DNA of 64,000 bases, taken from positions 1 through 64,000 of the forward strand of contig NZ_VOMB01000004.1 in assembly GCF_019050325.1 (NCBI RefSeq). Direction: 5' to 3'. A model generated the notes under the pieces. It was not told the DNA's origin. It did no database searches and saw nothing but the letters and a program-made list of their open reading frames with translations. Shown piece by piece: positions 1 through 8,824 of the stretch. Positions within the stretch are counted from its first letter, which is position 1, and every line of letters starts with the position of its first letter. The stretch is from [Mycobacterium] fortunisiensis. Lineage in GTDB: Bacteria > Actinomycetota > Actinomycetes > Mycobacteriales > Mycobacteriaceae. The translations under genes and the position numbers were made by a program.

Positions 1-58
1 CTACACTGACCGGTGCTCACAGGTGAGGAATTTCAACGAGCACACCTGGGGACGTTCG

Positions 59-961
59 ATGAGCGCAATCATGGGTCTTCCAACCCTGTTCCCGCATGGA
101 CGCGAGACGGAGCTTGCGTGGTATCGCAAGATCGACGAAGGGCCGTGGGACGGCCTCGTCACCTACGAACGGGTGCTCTATCCCGACAGCTGGTCGGTCG
201 TCCCGCAGCTGGCCGCCGCGGCAGCGGTGACCGAGCGCGTGCGGCTCTGGACGGATGTCGTTGCGCTCCCGATGCGGGACCCGGTCCTGTTCGCCAAGGA
301 TCTGGCGACGGTAGACGTCTTGTCCCGGGGGCGCCTGACGCTCGGAGTTGGCATCGGCGCTTGGGACGAGGACTATCTCGCGGTCGGCAGCCCGCTCGAC
401 CGGAAACGTCAACGTATGGACGAGGCTGTGGCGGCGATGCGCAGGGTGTGGGCCCAAGAGCCTCCTGTCGAAGGACACCATCCCGCAGGCCCCCAGCCTG
501 TCCAGGTTGGGGGCATCCCGCTCGTCGCCGGCGTCATCGGCCCGAAGGCGCTCGCCCGAGCTGCGCAGTGGGCTGACGGGGTGAGCGACCCGGCGCACTC
601 ACTTCACTTCGACGCCGAGGCTTTGGCTGCGCAGCGTGAGCGAGTCATGGAGGCCTGGCGGGTGGCGGGAAGGACGGACCGGCCGCATTTCTCCGCACCG
701 GTCTGGTTCGCGCTCGGTCCGGACCCGGAGAATCAACTCGGGGAACACGTACAGGATTTCTGGAACCAAGATGTCGACCTCACCGGAGCTGAGTCCTCCT
801 TCCTCACGGCCCCGACCGCAGGCACGTTGAACTGCGGAGCATCAGGGCTCCTCGCCGCCGTGAACGGCGCGCGCGAAGCAGGTCTCGATGAGCTCAGGCT
901 CGTCCCGACGACGGCTGATCCCGACGAAATCGATCGGGCGCGAGAGGTACTCGGTATCTGA
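59..961 (+). CDS. LLM-class (luciferase-like) flavin oxidoreductase, probably F420-dependent
   Basis: A 300-residue single-domain protein of the bacterial-luciferase-like TIM-barrel family, in which actinobacterial members mostly use F420 (sometimes FMN) for hydride transfer or monooxygenation in the cytosol. Visible family features are the LATVDVLSRGRLTLGVGIG segment (about residues 81-99) followed by an acidic WDEDY, and the HPAGPQPVQVGGIP stretch near residue 145, equivalent to the usual PxxxGGxxP strand. The ATG at 59 is preferred; an in-frame GTG at 23 would add 12 residues with no family-like content. It stands alone on the plus strand and converges on the esterase with a gap of a few bases, so it is not part of the minus-strand operon. 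Substrate unknown. Confidence 0.85.
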   Translation: MSAIMGLPTLFPHGRETELAWYRKIDEGPWDGLVTYERVLYPDSWSVVPQLAAAAAVTERVRLWTDVVALPMRDPVLFAKDLATVDVLSRGRLTLGVGIGAWDEDYLAVGSPLDRKRQRMDEAVAAMRRVWAQEPPVEGHHPAGPQPVQVGGIPLVAGVIGPKALARAAQWADGVSDPAHSLHFDAEALAAQRERVMEAWRVAGRTDRPHFSAPVWFALGPDPENQLGEHVQDFWNQDVDLTGAESSFLTAPTAGTLNCGASGLLAAVNGAREAGLDELRLVPTTADPDEIDRAREVLGI

Positions 962-967
962 ACCGCG

Positions 968-1909
968 TCAGAATGCCAGCGGGTGGGCGAACTTCGCCCC
1001 CAGTAGGGCACCGACCTCGGCCATCGCCAGACGGCCGCGTGCGGTGGTGTCCGAGCGCATCAGAAAGCCGTGGTACATACCGGGATAGCGGGTGAGTGTG
1101 GTCTGGACGCCGGCGTAGCGCAGCCGTTCGGCGTAGCGTTCGCCCCAATCGCGGATCGGGTCGCACGCGCCGGTCACGACGATGGCCGGCGGCAGCCCGC
1201 TCAGGTCGCCGGCATACGCCGGAACCTGGTAGGGGTCGCGGGGCGATCCACCGCTGCGATCCACCAGTTCGTGCATGTAGACGATGTCGGCGTGGCTCAG
1301 CATCGGTGCGTCCGGCATGGACGTGATCGACGCGGCACCCATGTCGCGGTCCAGGCCGGGATAGAGCAGCACCTGGGCGCAGATTCGCGGACCGTTGTGG
1401 TCGCGGGCTGCCAAAGCCACAGCGGCAGCCAGTGATCCGCCGGCGCTGTCACCGACGACAGCAAGGCGCCGTGCGTCGAGGTTCAGGTCGTCGGCATGGT
1501 CGGCAACCCACTCGGTGGCCACGTAGGCGTCGTCGAACTGCGCTGGGGGCGGTGACTCGGGGGCCAGTCGGTACTCGACGGCCACCACGGCCGCCCCGCT
1601 GGCCCGCGCGAGCTCGCGGGCCGTCGGTTCGAACGAACGGTTGGAACCCATCACCAGCCCGCCGCCGTGCAGGTACACCAGAACCGGCAGGGCGGGCTCG
1701 GGGCTGGGCCGGTACAGGCGCAGTGGTATCGGGCCGGCCGGGCCCGGGGCGGTCAGGTCTTCGATGCCCGCCATGGCCGGCATCTCGGGCAGAGGTGCGG
1801 ATTCCAGGCCGGCCCGCACGGACTGCAGGCCGCGGGCCCGCATGGGAGCGATCTCACCGAACGAGGCGACTCGGGCGGCGGCATCGGGATCCAGTGGTGG
1901 ATAGGTCAT
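968..1909 (-). CDS. Alpha/beta-hydrolase, hormone-sensitive-lipase-type esterase
   Basis: This 313-residue protein has the HSL/LipN-type signature: oxyanion-hole HGGGLVMG near residue 81, nucleophile elbow GDSAGGSLAAA near residue 153, an Asp in GACDPIRDWGERYA, and the terminal His in YPGMYHGF near residue 279. Such enzymes hydrolyse short or medium acyl esters in the cytosol. It is the last gene of the nine-gene minus-strand operon, one base beyond the SDR stop. With a Baeyer-Villiger monooxygenase divergent from the same operon, the natural role is cleavage of the ester that enzyme makes into alcohol and acid; that is inference from context. The ATG start is fixed by its position against the upstream stop. 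Confidence 0.9.
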   Translation of the reverse strand: MTYPPLDPDAAARVASFGEIAPMRARGLQSVRAGLESAPLPEMPAMAGIEDLTAPGPAGPIPLRLYRPSPEPALPVLVYLHGGGLVMGSNRSFEPTARELARASGAAVVAVEYRLAPESPPPAQFDDAYVATEWVADHADDLNLDARRLAVVGDSAGGSLAAAVALAARDHNGPRICAQVLLYPGLDRDMGAASITSMPDAPMLSHADIVYMHELVDRSGGSPRDPYQVPAYAGDLSGLPPAIVVTGACDPIRDWGERYAERLRYAGVQTTLTRYPGMYHGFLMRSDTTARGRLAMAEVGALLGAKFAHPLAF

Positions 1910-1910
1910 T

Positions 1911-2774
1911 TCAGTCCTGTGACGGGTCGAAACGGCGCTCGGTCCGTAACCGGGGAGCCTCCTGGGCGCTCAGCACGCGGGCCCGCTCGGCCATCGCCGA
2001 ACCGACGTAGTCGGGCTGGGTGAGCAGATAGAACCGGCCCTCGGCGGCCTGGTCGAACACCACTCCGGCGGCGGCGAGCGGATCCATCGCCTCGGCCTTG
2101 ATGTCGAGCATGGCGGTCCGTTGTCCTTCGGCCGCACCGGTATCCCCCGAGTCGACCCCGCCGGCCGACTCGAAGATGTCGGATACCACGGCCCCGGGCA
2201 GCACCGCCTGCACGTGCACATGGTGGTCGTGTCCGGCGGCTTGCAGCTCCAGGTGCAGACATTCGGTCAGGGCCAGAACGGCATGCTTGCTCATGATGTA
2301 GGGCGCCTGCAACGGGACAACGGCAACACCACCGATCGAGGACAGGTTCCATACCCAGGCCGGTGCGTCGGTGGTCATCATCTTCGGCAGAAATGCCTTG
2401 ACGCCGTGGAACACTCCGCTGATATTGATGTCAACGATGCGTTGCCAGTTCTCGACCGGGGTGTCCCACAGATATCCGAACTGCTCGATGCCTGCGTTGT
2501 TCACCAACAGGCGTACCGGGCCGAGTTCGCGGTAGACGTCGTCGGCCATCGCTTGCACCGCAGCGGCATCACGTACATCGCAGACCACGTCGGTGGCCGA
2601 GCCGCCTGCGGCCACAATCTCGTCGCGCAGATCTGCAACGGCAGCGGCGTTGATGTCGACCAGCACCACCGTCATGCCCAACCGGCTGGCATGCCGGGCG
2701 AGGCCGGCGCCGATTCCGGCGCCGGCCCCGGTGATGACGGCGACGCCGCCGCCGAAGACCTCTGCGGCGTTCAC
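1911..2774 (-). CDS. Short-chain dehydrogenase/reductase (SDR)
   Basis: A classical SDR of 287 residues: cofactor motif TGAGAGIGAGLA close to the N-terminus, NNAG in the central strand, catalytic Ser in NLSSIGG and YIMSKHA as the Tyr-x3-Lys pair. It should oxidise or reduce a secondary alcohol/ketone with NAD(P). The start is the GTG at 2774, which overlaps the upstream SnoaL-like stop as GTGA; the open frame runs further upstream, but only as a shadow of that neighbour. In a beta-oxidation operon that has acyl-CoA dehydrogenases and a hydratase but no obvious FadB, it could supply the 3-hydroxyacyl-CoA dehydrogenase step. That role is inferred; an alcohol intermediate is equally possible. 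Confidence 0.88.
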   Translation of the reverse strand: MNAAEVFGGGVAVITGAGAGIGAGLARHASRLGMTVVLVDINAAAVADLRDEIVAAGGSATDVVCDVRDAAAVQAMADDVYRELGPVRLLVNNAGIEQFGYLWDTPVENWQRIVDINISGVFHGVKAFLPKMMTTDAPAWVWNLSSIGGVAVVPLQAPYIMSKHAVLALTECLHLELQAAGHDHHVHVQAVLPGAVVSDIFESAGGVDSGDTGAAEGQRTAMLDIKAEAMDPLAAAGVVFDQAAEGRFYLLTQPDYVGSAMAERARVLSAQEAPRLRTERRFDPSQD

Positions 2775-3259
2775 GCGGATTGGGCGCCGGCGGCGGCCTT
2801 GGCGGTGTGCTCGGCGAGCGGGATCGAGTCCTCGGCGTCGAGCACGACGTTCAGCGAGGTGAACACCAGACCTTCGTCCGCCCGCCGGATGCCCGCGTCC
2901 ACGACTCCGCTGGACACCGCGAACGGAACGTTGTTGGTGATCTGGTTGACGAACAGATAGAAGCGAACCTTGGTGACCTCGCCGTCTATGCCGGTGCGGA
3001 ACACGTTGGTCGCGTGATGACGGCACGGGTACGGGTTTTCGTTGCGGTGCTCGATGAGCCAGGCCAAGGTCTCGGCCTTGCCGTGCAGTTCTGCAGCCAG
3101 CAGGTGCTCGAACGGGCAGGCACCGGAGTCCGAGCGGCTCAGGTACTCCATCTCGTCGGCGAGGCGGGCGCCCACTTCATCGAAGTGGCCCTGGTCGTAG
3201 TGGTACCAGAATCCGGAGATGAACTCTTGGACATCGGGCAGGGCGATCTGGTTGCTCAT
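2771..3259 (-). CDS. SnoaL/NTF2-like domain protein
   Basis: A 162-residue protein that looks like a single NTF2/SnoaL alpha-plus-beta cone fold: an N-terminal helical segment with FISGFWYHYDQGHFDEV, then alternating strands including RHHATNVFRTGIDG and VTKVRFYLFVNQ. Members act as small dehydratases, isomerases or binding proteins, or as partners of oxygenases; no catalytic residues can be assigned by eye. The ATG at 3259 (MSNQ) is preferred over upstream in-frame codons that give an Arg/His-rich lead. It overlaps the downstream SDR by 4 nt and sits 68 nt after the second acyl-CoA dehydrogenase, so it is cotranscribed with the beta-oxidation genes and may handle the same ring or acyl-CoA substrate. 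Confidence 0.75.
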   Translation of the reverse strand: MSNQIALPDVQEFISGFWYHYDQGHFDEVGARLADEMEYLSRSDSGACPFEHLLAAELHGKAETLAWLIEHRNENPYPCRHHATNVFRTGIDGEVTKVRFYLFVNQITNNVPFAVSSGVVDAGIRRADEGLVFTSLNVVLDAEDSIPLAEHTAKAAAGAQSA

Positions 3260-3327
3260 GCCGGCAGTCAACCGGTGATGTGGCGCCGGTAACAGCACCG
3301 GTGACCGGTCAGCGGAACATCAAACCG

Positions 3328-4389
3328 CTATGCGTCGGCGATCAACGCCCAGAGCCGTTGCCGGCCGGCAGCAACGGCACCCGCCGCCACCTGAGTGTCC
3401 CAGAAGCGCACGGAGCCGAACTCCGAGCGCCAGGCCAGAGCGGCGCGGGTGAACTCGTGTAGCCGATGTTCATGCGTGGTGCCGATCGCACCGTGCACCT
3501 GGTGGGAATTGCGGGTCACGACCGATGCGGCATGCCCGGCGCAGGATCGCGCGGTCGCGATCTGGAAATCCAGTTGAGCTGACTGCCAGTCCGTTCCGAT
3601 CGCCGTGTGCAGCGCAGCCTCGGTGGCGGCCCGCGCCAGCGCCGACTCTGCGGCCGCATCCGAGATCAGGTTCTGAATCGCCTGGAACTTCGCCAGCGGA
3701 CGCCCGAACTGCACCCGTGACGCCACATGCTCGACGGACAGCGTCACCGCGCTGTCGAGTGCCGCGCACACCTGGATCGCCCGTACCATCGCCGATTTGC
3801 GGCCGAGCTCGTCCACCAGACCGGTAGATACCGGATGGCCGGTGATTCCGGTGGTGTCGACGCTGATCCGGTCGCGTGGTTCGCCGATCAGGTTGGCGCC
3901 CGGGGTGAGTGACAGTTCGGCGGTGTCGAACTCGCCGAGCCGGTACTCGTCGCCGGCCGGCCAGAGCACGACGACCCGTTCTGCGTCAGCGGCCCACGGC
4001 ACAGGTGTGGTGGATTCGCCGCCGGGCGGCAGCACACACACGGTGCGCACGGCGTCGTCGACGGTTTGCCCGGCAGCCTCCAGCAGCCAGCACCCCAGCA
4101 GGTCGTGTTCGGCAAGGGGAGCGCGCACGCCATGACGGACTGCGGCAGTGAGCAACTCGGCGGCCTCGAGCCAGCCGGCGCCGCTGCCGCCGGCGTCCTC
4201 CGCACCGGTCAACCGGACCAGGCCCAGCGAGTCCAGGCGCTGCCACAGCGCGCGGTCACAGATGACCCGCTCACCGGTCGCTACGGTGCGCGCGGTCTGG
4301 CGATAGTCCGCGAAGACACCGTCCATCATGGCCGCCAGGTCGGGGTCCACCGCGGCAGGTGCTTTCGAGGCCAGTTCTGTCGTATTCAT
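3328..4389 (-). CDS. Acyl-CoA dehydrogenase, probable non-catalytic/partner subunit of a heteromeric pair
   Basis: A 353-residue acyl-CoA dehydrogenase fold. The FAD-contact segment RVQFGRPLAKFQAIQ and the C-terminal QVHGAIGTTHEHRLHEF are clear, but the N-terminal and middle domains are degenerate and the acyl-CoA-binding middle motif is not obvious. It directly follows a second, more canonical acyl-CoA dehydrogenase with an ATGA overlap (4386-4389). In mycobacterial steroid catabolism such adjacent fadE pairs form alpha2beta2 enzymes in which each subunit supplies half of the FAD and active-site residues; that is established for FadE pairs such as ChsE1-ChsE2, and I infer it here. The start at 4389 is set by the overlap. 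Confidence 0.88.
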   Translation of the reverse strand: MNTTELASKAPAAVDPDLAAMMDGVFADYRQTARTVATGERVICDRALWQRLDSLGLVRLTGAEDAGGSGAGWLEAAELLTAAVRHGVRAPLAEHDLLGCWLLEAAGQTVDDAVRTVCVLPPGGESTTPVPWAADAERVVVLWPAGDEYRLGEFDTAELSLTPGANLIGEPRDRISVDTTGITGHPVSTGLVDELGRKSAMVRAIQVCAALDSAVTLSVEHVASRVQFGRPLAKFQAIQNLISDAAAESALARAATEAALHTAIGTDWQSAQLDFQIATARSCAGHAASVVTRNSHQVHGAIGTTHEHRLHEFTRAALAWRSEFGSVRFWDTQVAAGAVAAGRQRLWALIADA

Positions 4390-5486
4390 CGCATACCCAA
4401 TCCCCGCGCGATGACCCCGCGCAGCACTTCGTTGGTTCCGCCGCGCAACGTGAAGCCGGGGCGTTGATCCACCGCGGTGGCCACCAGTTCGGCCCACTCG
4501 GCGTCCCCGGTGGTGTCATCTCCGGTCTGTTGGTCGGCGAACTCGGCGATGTCGCCCTCGAGGGTGGTGCCGAGGACCTTGACGACGGCTGCCGGAACGT
4601 CGGGGTTCTCGCCGCGCTGCAGGGCGCCGGCCACCGCGGTCGACATGTGGTGCAGTCCGGCCACTCGTGCGACCAGACGCCCCAATTCGGCATCATCTGA
4701 CGTGTTTTCGAGTGCGAACGCGAGCAGGGGGAACGTCGACAGGAATCGTTCGGGTCCACTCCGCTCGAAGCTCAGCTCGGAGGTGACCTGGGTCCAGCCG
4801 CGGCCGATCTCGCCGAAGACCAGGGCATCGGGGATGAACACCTCATCGAGCACGACCTCGTTGAAGTGGTGCCCGCCGTTCATCGAGACGATGGGGCGGA
4901 CCTGCACGCCGGGGGCGTGCAGGTCGACGATGAACTGGCTCAACCCGGCATGCCGGTGCGCCGGATCGACCGGTTCGGTGCGGGCCAGCACGATGAACGC
5001 ATGAGCGTGGTGAGCACCCGAGGTCCACACCTTGGTACCGGTGATCGACCACCCACCATCGACCCGTGTCGCACGGGTGCGGACGCTCGCCAGATCCGAG
5101 CCGGAATCCGGTTCGCTCATCCCGATTCCGAAGAAACACTCACCACGCACGATCCGAGGCAAGAACTCTGACTTCTGCTCTTCTGTCCCGTATTTCAGCA
5201 GCGATGGCACGATCTGGCGGTCGGCGATCCAGTGGGCGGCCACCGGGGCGCCCGCGGCCAGCAGTTCCTCGGTCACGACGAACCGTTCCTGAAACGAGCG
5301 TCCGTGACCGCCGTAGTGCACGGGGACCGTCATGCCCAGCCAGCCCTGCTTGGCCAGGGACGCGGTGAAATTCTCGTCCCATCCGCACAACCAGGCATCC
5401 ACCGACGGCGTGAAGGCGCCTGCGGCCAACTGCTCGGCCAGGAATTCGCGGACCTGGTTTCGCAATTCGAAGTACGGGCCACTCAC
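4386..5486 (-). CDS. Acyl-CoA dehydrogenase, probable catalytic subunit
   Basis: This 366-residue protein has the standard three-part acyl-CoA dehydrogenase layout: helical N-terminus with GWLGMTVPVHYGGHGRS, middle beta-domain with GIGMSEPDSGSDLASV and WSITGTKVWTSGAHHA, and the C-terminal FTLRGGTNEVLRGVIARGLG. The segment SFERSGPERFLS sits where the catalytic Glu of many FadE enzymes lies. It would introduce the alpha,beta double bond into an acyl-CoA. The GTG start at 5486 overlaps the upstream enoyl-CoA hydratase stop (GTGA), and its stop overlaps the next acyl-CoA dehydrogenase start (ATGA), so translation is coupled. Partnership with the downstream subunit is inferred. Confidence 0.9.
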   Translation of the reverse strand: MSGPYFELRNQVREFLAEQLAAGAFTPSVDAWLCGWDENFTASLAKQGWLGMTVPVHYGGHGRSFQERFVVTEELLAAGAPVAAHWIADRQIVPSLLKYGTEEQKSEFLPRIVRGECFFGIGMSEPDSGSDLASVRTRATRVDGGWSITGTKVWTSGAHHAHAFIVLARTEPVDPAHRHAGLSQFIVDLHAPGVQVRPIVSMNGGHHFNEVVLDEVFIPDALVFGEIGRGWTQVTSELSFERSGPERFLSTFPLLAFALENTSDDAELGRLVARVAGLHHMSTAVAGALQRGENPDVPAAVVKVLGTTLEGDIAEFADQQTGDDTTGDAEWAELVATAVDQRPGFTLRGGTNEVLRGVIARGLGMR

Positions 5487-6259
5487 GCCGTTCTCCACTT
5501 CGCGATGCGCTGCTCGTGTTCGGTGTCGTGGTGGGCGAGTGGTTGCATCGCCGCGGCCATCGACAGTGTGGATTCCAGCGATCCGGTGACCGATTCCTGC
5601 AGCAGCCGTTTGGCCATCCGCAGCGCGTGCGGCGGGTTGGCGGCGATCCTGCCGGACAGCTTGCGGGCCTCCGGCAGCAGATCGTCGTGGGCCACCACCC
5701 GGCTGACCAGCCCCCATTCCAATGCCGTTGCGGCGTCGATTCGTTCTCCGGTAAAGGTCAGTTCGGCGGCGCGGGCGTAGCCGATGGCGCGCGGCAGGAA
5801 CCAGGTGCCGCCATCGCCCGGGATGAGGCCGAGCTGCACGAAGCTCTCGGCGAAAGATGCTCGCTCGGAGGCGATCCGGATGTCGCACATCATGGCCAGA
5901 TCGCAACCGGCGCCGATGGCCGCGCCGTTGACCGCGGCGATCAGCGGCACCTCGAGGCGACCCAGGGCACGTGGGATCCGTTGGATCCCATCGATGTAGG
6001 CCCGACGCTGGTCGATGGCATCCAGGCCGAACATGCCTCGGCGGTCGGCCATCTCCTTGACGTTGCCGCCGGCGGAGAAGATCTTGCCCGCACCGGTGAG
6101 GATGACAGCGCGGACGGTGGTGTCCCGGTTAGCCGCATCCACACCGGTTTCGAACGCCGCGATGACGTTCTTGTCGGTGATGGCGTTAGCGACCTCGGGT
6201 AGGTCGATCGTCCAGAGTTGGACGGGTCCGTCGGTCTGGACGTTCAGCGGCGAGCTCAC
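5483..6259 (-). CDS. Enoyl-CoA hydratase/isomerase (crotonase) family protein
   Basis: A 258-residue crotonase: GAGKIFSAGGNVKEMADR forms the first half of the CoA/oxyanion pocket (SAGG) and AAVNGAAIGAGCDLAMMCD the second (GAAIGAG). The catalytic Glu appears in SFAESFVQLGLIPGDGGTW, where the Glu-to-Gly/Asp pattern can signal hydratase or another crotonase activity. It should hydrate the enoyl-CoA made by the adjacent acyl-CoA dehydrogenases. Both ends overlap neighbours by 4 nt (GTGA at 5483-5486 and 6256-6259), so the GTG start at 6259 is well supported. Crotonases include C-C hydrolases and isomerases, so ring opening is an alternative to simple hydration. Confidence 0.9.
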   Translation of the reverse strand: MSSPLNVQTDGPVQLWTIDLPEVANAITDKNVIAAFETGVDAANRDTTVRAVILTGAGKIFSAGGNVKEMADRRGMFGLDAIDQRRAYIDGIQRIPRALGRLEVPLIAAVNGAAIGAGCDLAMMCDIRIASERASFAESFVQLGLIPGDGGTWFLPRAIGYARAAELTFTGERIDAATALEWGLVSRVVAHDDLLPEARKLSGRIAANPPHALRMAKRLLQESVTGSLESTLSMAAAMQPLAHHDTEHEQRIAKWRTA

Positions 6260-7680
6260 GCGTCCCCCTTGAGCTGAAGAGACTTGGTCTGCAGGTACTC
6301 CTCGAAGCCGAACCGACCCAGTTCGCGGCCGATCCCGGACTTCTTGTAACCGCCGAACGGGGCGGCCGGGTTGTAGGCGCCGCCGTTGATGTCGAGCTGG
6401 CCGGTCTGCACCTGGCGGGCGAACGCGATCGCCTCCTCGTCGCTGCCGGCCCACACCGCGCCCGAGAGACCGTACGGGGTGCCATTGGCGATGCGCAGCG
6501 CGTCGTCGGCATCGGTGTAGGGGATCACCGCTAGCACCGGGCCGAACACCTCTTCCTGTCCCAGCTCGGAGCTCGGGTCTACGTCGGCGAAAACCGTTGG
6601 GGCCACGAAGAACCCGATGTCGCGGACTGGCTCCGCACCGCCGGTCAGTAGCCGGGCACCGTCACGCTGGGCGCGTTCGATGAATCCACGCACCGTTTCG
6701 AACTGTGAGCGCGACGCCGACGGCCCGATGCGGGTCGCCGGGTCCCGCGGGTCGCCCACGGTGTAGCGCGACACCGCGGACTCGATCAGGTCCAGCGCTT
6801 CGCCGTAGCGGTTCTGCGGCACCAGCATCCTGGTCCATGCCATGCAGGTCTGGCCCCCGTTGAGGAACGCGTTGCCGACGCCCACCTTCACCGCGGTGGC
6901 CAGGTCGGCGCCGTCGAGGATCACGTTGGCAGATTTGCCGCCGAGCTCCAGGGCGACCTTCTTGATCGACTGGCCGGCCAGTTCTCCCACCCGCGCACCG
7001 ACCCCGGTCGAGCCGGTGAACGAGACGAAGTCGACGTCCGGGTGGGCCGCGATGTGTTCGCCGATCACCCGACCCGGACCCGACACCAGGTTGACCGTCC
7101 CGGGCGGCAGGCCCGCGTCCTCGCACGCCTCGACGAACGCGAACACCGACAGCGGGGCCTCGTTGCTGGGCTTGAGCACGACGGTGCACCCCGCAGCGAT
7201 GGCCGGCAACACCTTGGCGACCACCTGGTAGAGCGGATAGTTCCACGGGGTGATCGCCCCGACGACGCCGTAGGGCTCGCGCAGCACCAGCGAATTGCCC
7301 ATGCGTTCCTCGAACTCGAACGTGTCCAGCACCTCGGCGAAGCCCTTGGCCACCGCGAGCGGCACCTGCGTCTGCACCGTCTGCGCGATCCGCGCCGGGG
7401 CACCCATCTCGGCGGTGATGAGTTCGGCGATGTCGGGCAGGCGCTTCTCCATCGCGGCGATCACCCGGCTCAGCCGCTCCCGGCGCTCGGCGACGGAGAT
7501 CAGCGGATCGAAGGCCCGCTGGGCCGCGGCCACCGCGGCGTCGACATCGGCGGCGCTGCCGTTGGGCACGTGGCCGATCACGGCTTCGGTCGCGGGGTCG
7601 ACGACGTCGATAACCCCGTTTTCCGAAGGGGTGGTCCATCGGCCGTCGATGAACAGTTTGTCGTGTTCGAAAGTGGGCAC
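6256..7680 (-). CDS. NAD(P)-dependent aldehyde dehydrogenase
   Basis: A full-length 474-residue aldehyde dehydrogenase. Diagnostic motifs are PWNYPLYQVVAKVLPA, the cofactor-site FTGSTGVGARV, the general-base Glu in LELGGKSANVI, the catalytic Cys in NGGQTCMAWTR and the EEVFGPVLAV loop. It oxidises an aldehyde to the carboxylic acid in the cytosol. It starts with GTG at 7680 and lies 26 nt after the alcohol dehydrogenase, so the pair forms an alcohol-to-acid module feeding the acyl-CoA ligase at the head of the operon. Its stop overlaps the hydratase start by 4 nt. Exact substrate is not predictable; an alcohol released by ester hydrolysis is the contextual guess. Confidence 0.95.
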   Translation of the reverse strand: MPTFEHDKLFIDGRWTTPSENGVIDVVDPATEAVIGHVPNGSAADVDAAVAAAQRAFDPLISVAERRERLSRVIAAMEKRLPDIAELITAEMGAPARIAQTVQTQVPLAVAKGFAEVLDTFEFEERMGNSLVLREPYGVVGAITPWNYPLYQVVAKVLPAIAAGCTVVLKPSNEAPLSVFAFVEACEDAGLPPGTVNLVSGPGRVIGEHIAAHPDVDFVSFTGSTGVGARVGELAGQSIKKVALELGGKSANVILDGADLATAVKVGVGNAFLNGGQTCMAWTRMLVPQNRYGEALDLIESAVSRYTVGDPRDPATRIGPSASRSQFETVRGFIERAQRDGARLLTGGAEPVRDIGFFVAPTVFADVDPSSELGQEEVFGPVLAVIPYTDADDALRIANGTPYGLSGAVWAGSDEEAIAFARQVQTGQLDINGGAYNPAAPFGGYKKSGIGRELGRFGFEEYLQTKSLQLKGDA

Positions 7681-7706
7681 AGTCGTCCTTAGCTGCGTGG
7701 AAGGGT

Positions 7707-8813
7707 TCAGGGGATCAGGCTGGCGCGGATATCGCGCTTGCCGTCGGCCGCGGTGAAGGCGGCATTGATGTCGTCGAGCGAATACGATGCTGCGGCAAGC
7801 CGTTCGAACGGCAGCTGGTGCTGATAGCGGTCAAGGAAAGCCAACGCACGGGACAGCACGGCCGGGTCATACAGCGAGACACCCACCATGGTCTTGTTGG
7901 TGAAGACGAACCGGGATGGGTCGAATTCGAAGGTTTTGCCGATATTGATGTTGCCGATCTCGACGTACCGGCCGAACTGCGCCAGCATCTGCAACCCTTC
8001 GTCGATGGCCGACGGATGGCCGACGACCTCGACCGCCACGTCGGCGCCCTGGCCGTCGGTCAACTTGCGTACCGCTTTGGCGCGGTCCTTGGGCGTGGCG
8101 ACCTCGTTGAGGTCGATCACCGAGTCAGCTCCGAATGCAGTTGCCAGTTCCAACCTTTCGGGAATGCCGTCGATGGCGATCACGTTGTCCGCCCCGCGGG
8201 CTTTGGCCACGGCCACCGCGTAGAGACCGAGTGCGCCGGCTCCCTGAACCACTACGTGCTCGCCGAGTTGCAGATCGACCCGTTCGAGGCCGTACATGAC
8301 CTGCGACAGCGCGCAGTTCGCGCCCGCGGCGATATCGTCGCTGACCGAATCGGGCACGGTGTAGACCACTGCGCCCGCCGGCAACAGGTAGTAGTCGCCA
8401 TAGCCGCCGACGAAATACGGCGGTTCGTCGGCGCGACCCAGCATGGCCATCTTCAGGTTCATGCAGGCGTTGCGTCGCCCCGCCAGGCAGTTGCGGCATT
8501 TGTGACAGCAGTAGAAGTAGGGGAACACCACCCGGGTGCCCTGGGTCAACGGCTTGCCGTTGGAGTCGGTCGCCACCCCCTCACCCAGAACCTCGATCGC
8601 ACCGACCATTTCATGCCCCAGCACCGTGGGCAGCTGCCCGCCCAGGCCGCGGGTGGCGAAGGTGCCGTGCCAGGCGTGCACGTCCGATCCGCAGATGTTC
8701 GCCCGCAGGACCCGGATCAGTATCTCCCCGGGGCCGACGTCGGGCAGGGTGACGGTCTGGATCTGGAACGGCTTTCCGGGTTCGTCGAAGCGTGCGATGC
8801 GGCCGGTGTACAC
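7707..8813 (-). CDS. Zinc-dependent medium-chain alcohol dehydrogenase
   Basis: A 368-residue MDR-type alcohol dehydrogenase. The catalytic zinc site is visible as ICGSD (Cys) and GHE, and the structural zinc lobe as CCHKCRNCLAGRRNAC with four spaced Cys. The Rossmann motif is VVQGAGALGLYA, followed by an acidic residue in IAIDGIPER that favours NAD. It starts at GTG 8813 behind an AAGGGA ribosome-binding site and lies 11 nt after the acyl-CoA ligase. Together with the next gene it would convert a primary alcohol to an acid. The family also contains threonine and sorbitol dehydrogenases, but context favours an alcohol from the catabolic pathway. Confidence 0.93.
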   Translation of the reverse strand: MYTGRIARFDEPGKPFQIQTVTLPDVGPGEILIRVLRANICGSDVHAWHGTFATRGLGGQLPTVLGHEMVGAIEVLGEGVATDSNGKPLTQGTRVVFPYFYCCHKCRNCLAGRRNACMNLKMAMLGRADEPPYFVGGYGDYYLLPAGAVVYTVPDSVSDDIAAGANCALSQVMYGLERVDLQLGEHVVVQGAGALGLYAVAVAKARGADNVIAIDGIPERLELATAFGADSVIDLNEVATPKDRAKAVRKLTDGQGADVAVEVVGHPSAIDEGLQMLAQFGRYVEIGNINIGKTFEFDPSRFVFTNKTMVGVSLYDPAVLSRALAFLDRYQHQLPFERLAAASYSLDDINAAFTAADGKRDIRASLIP

Positions 8814-8824
8814 GGTAAATCCCT

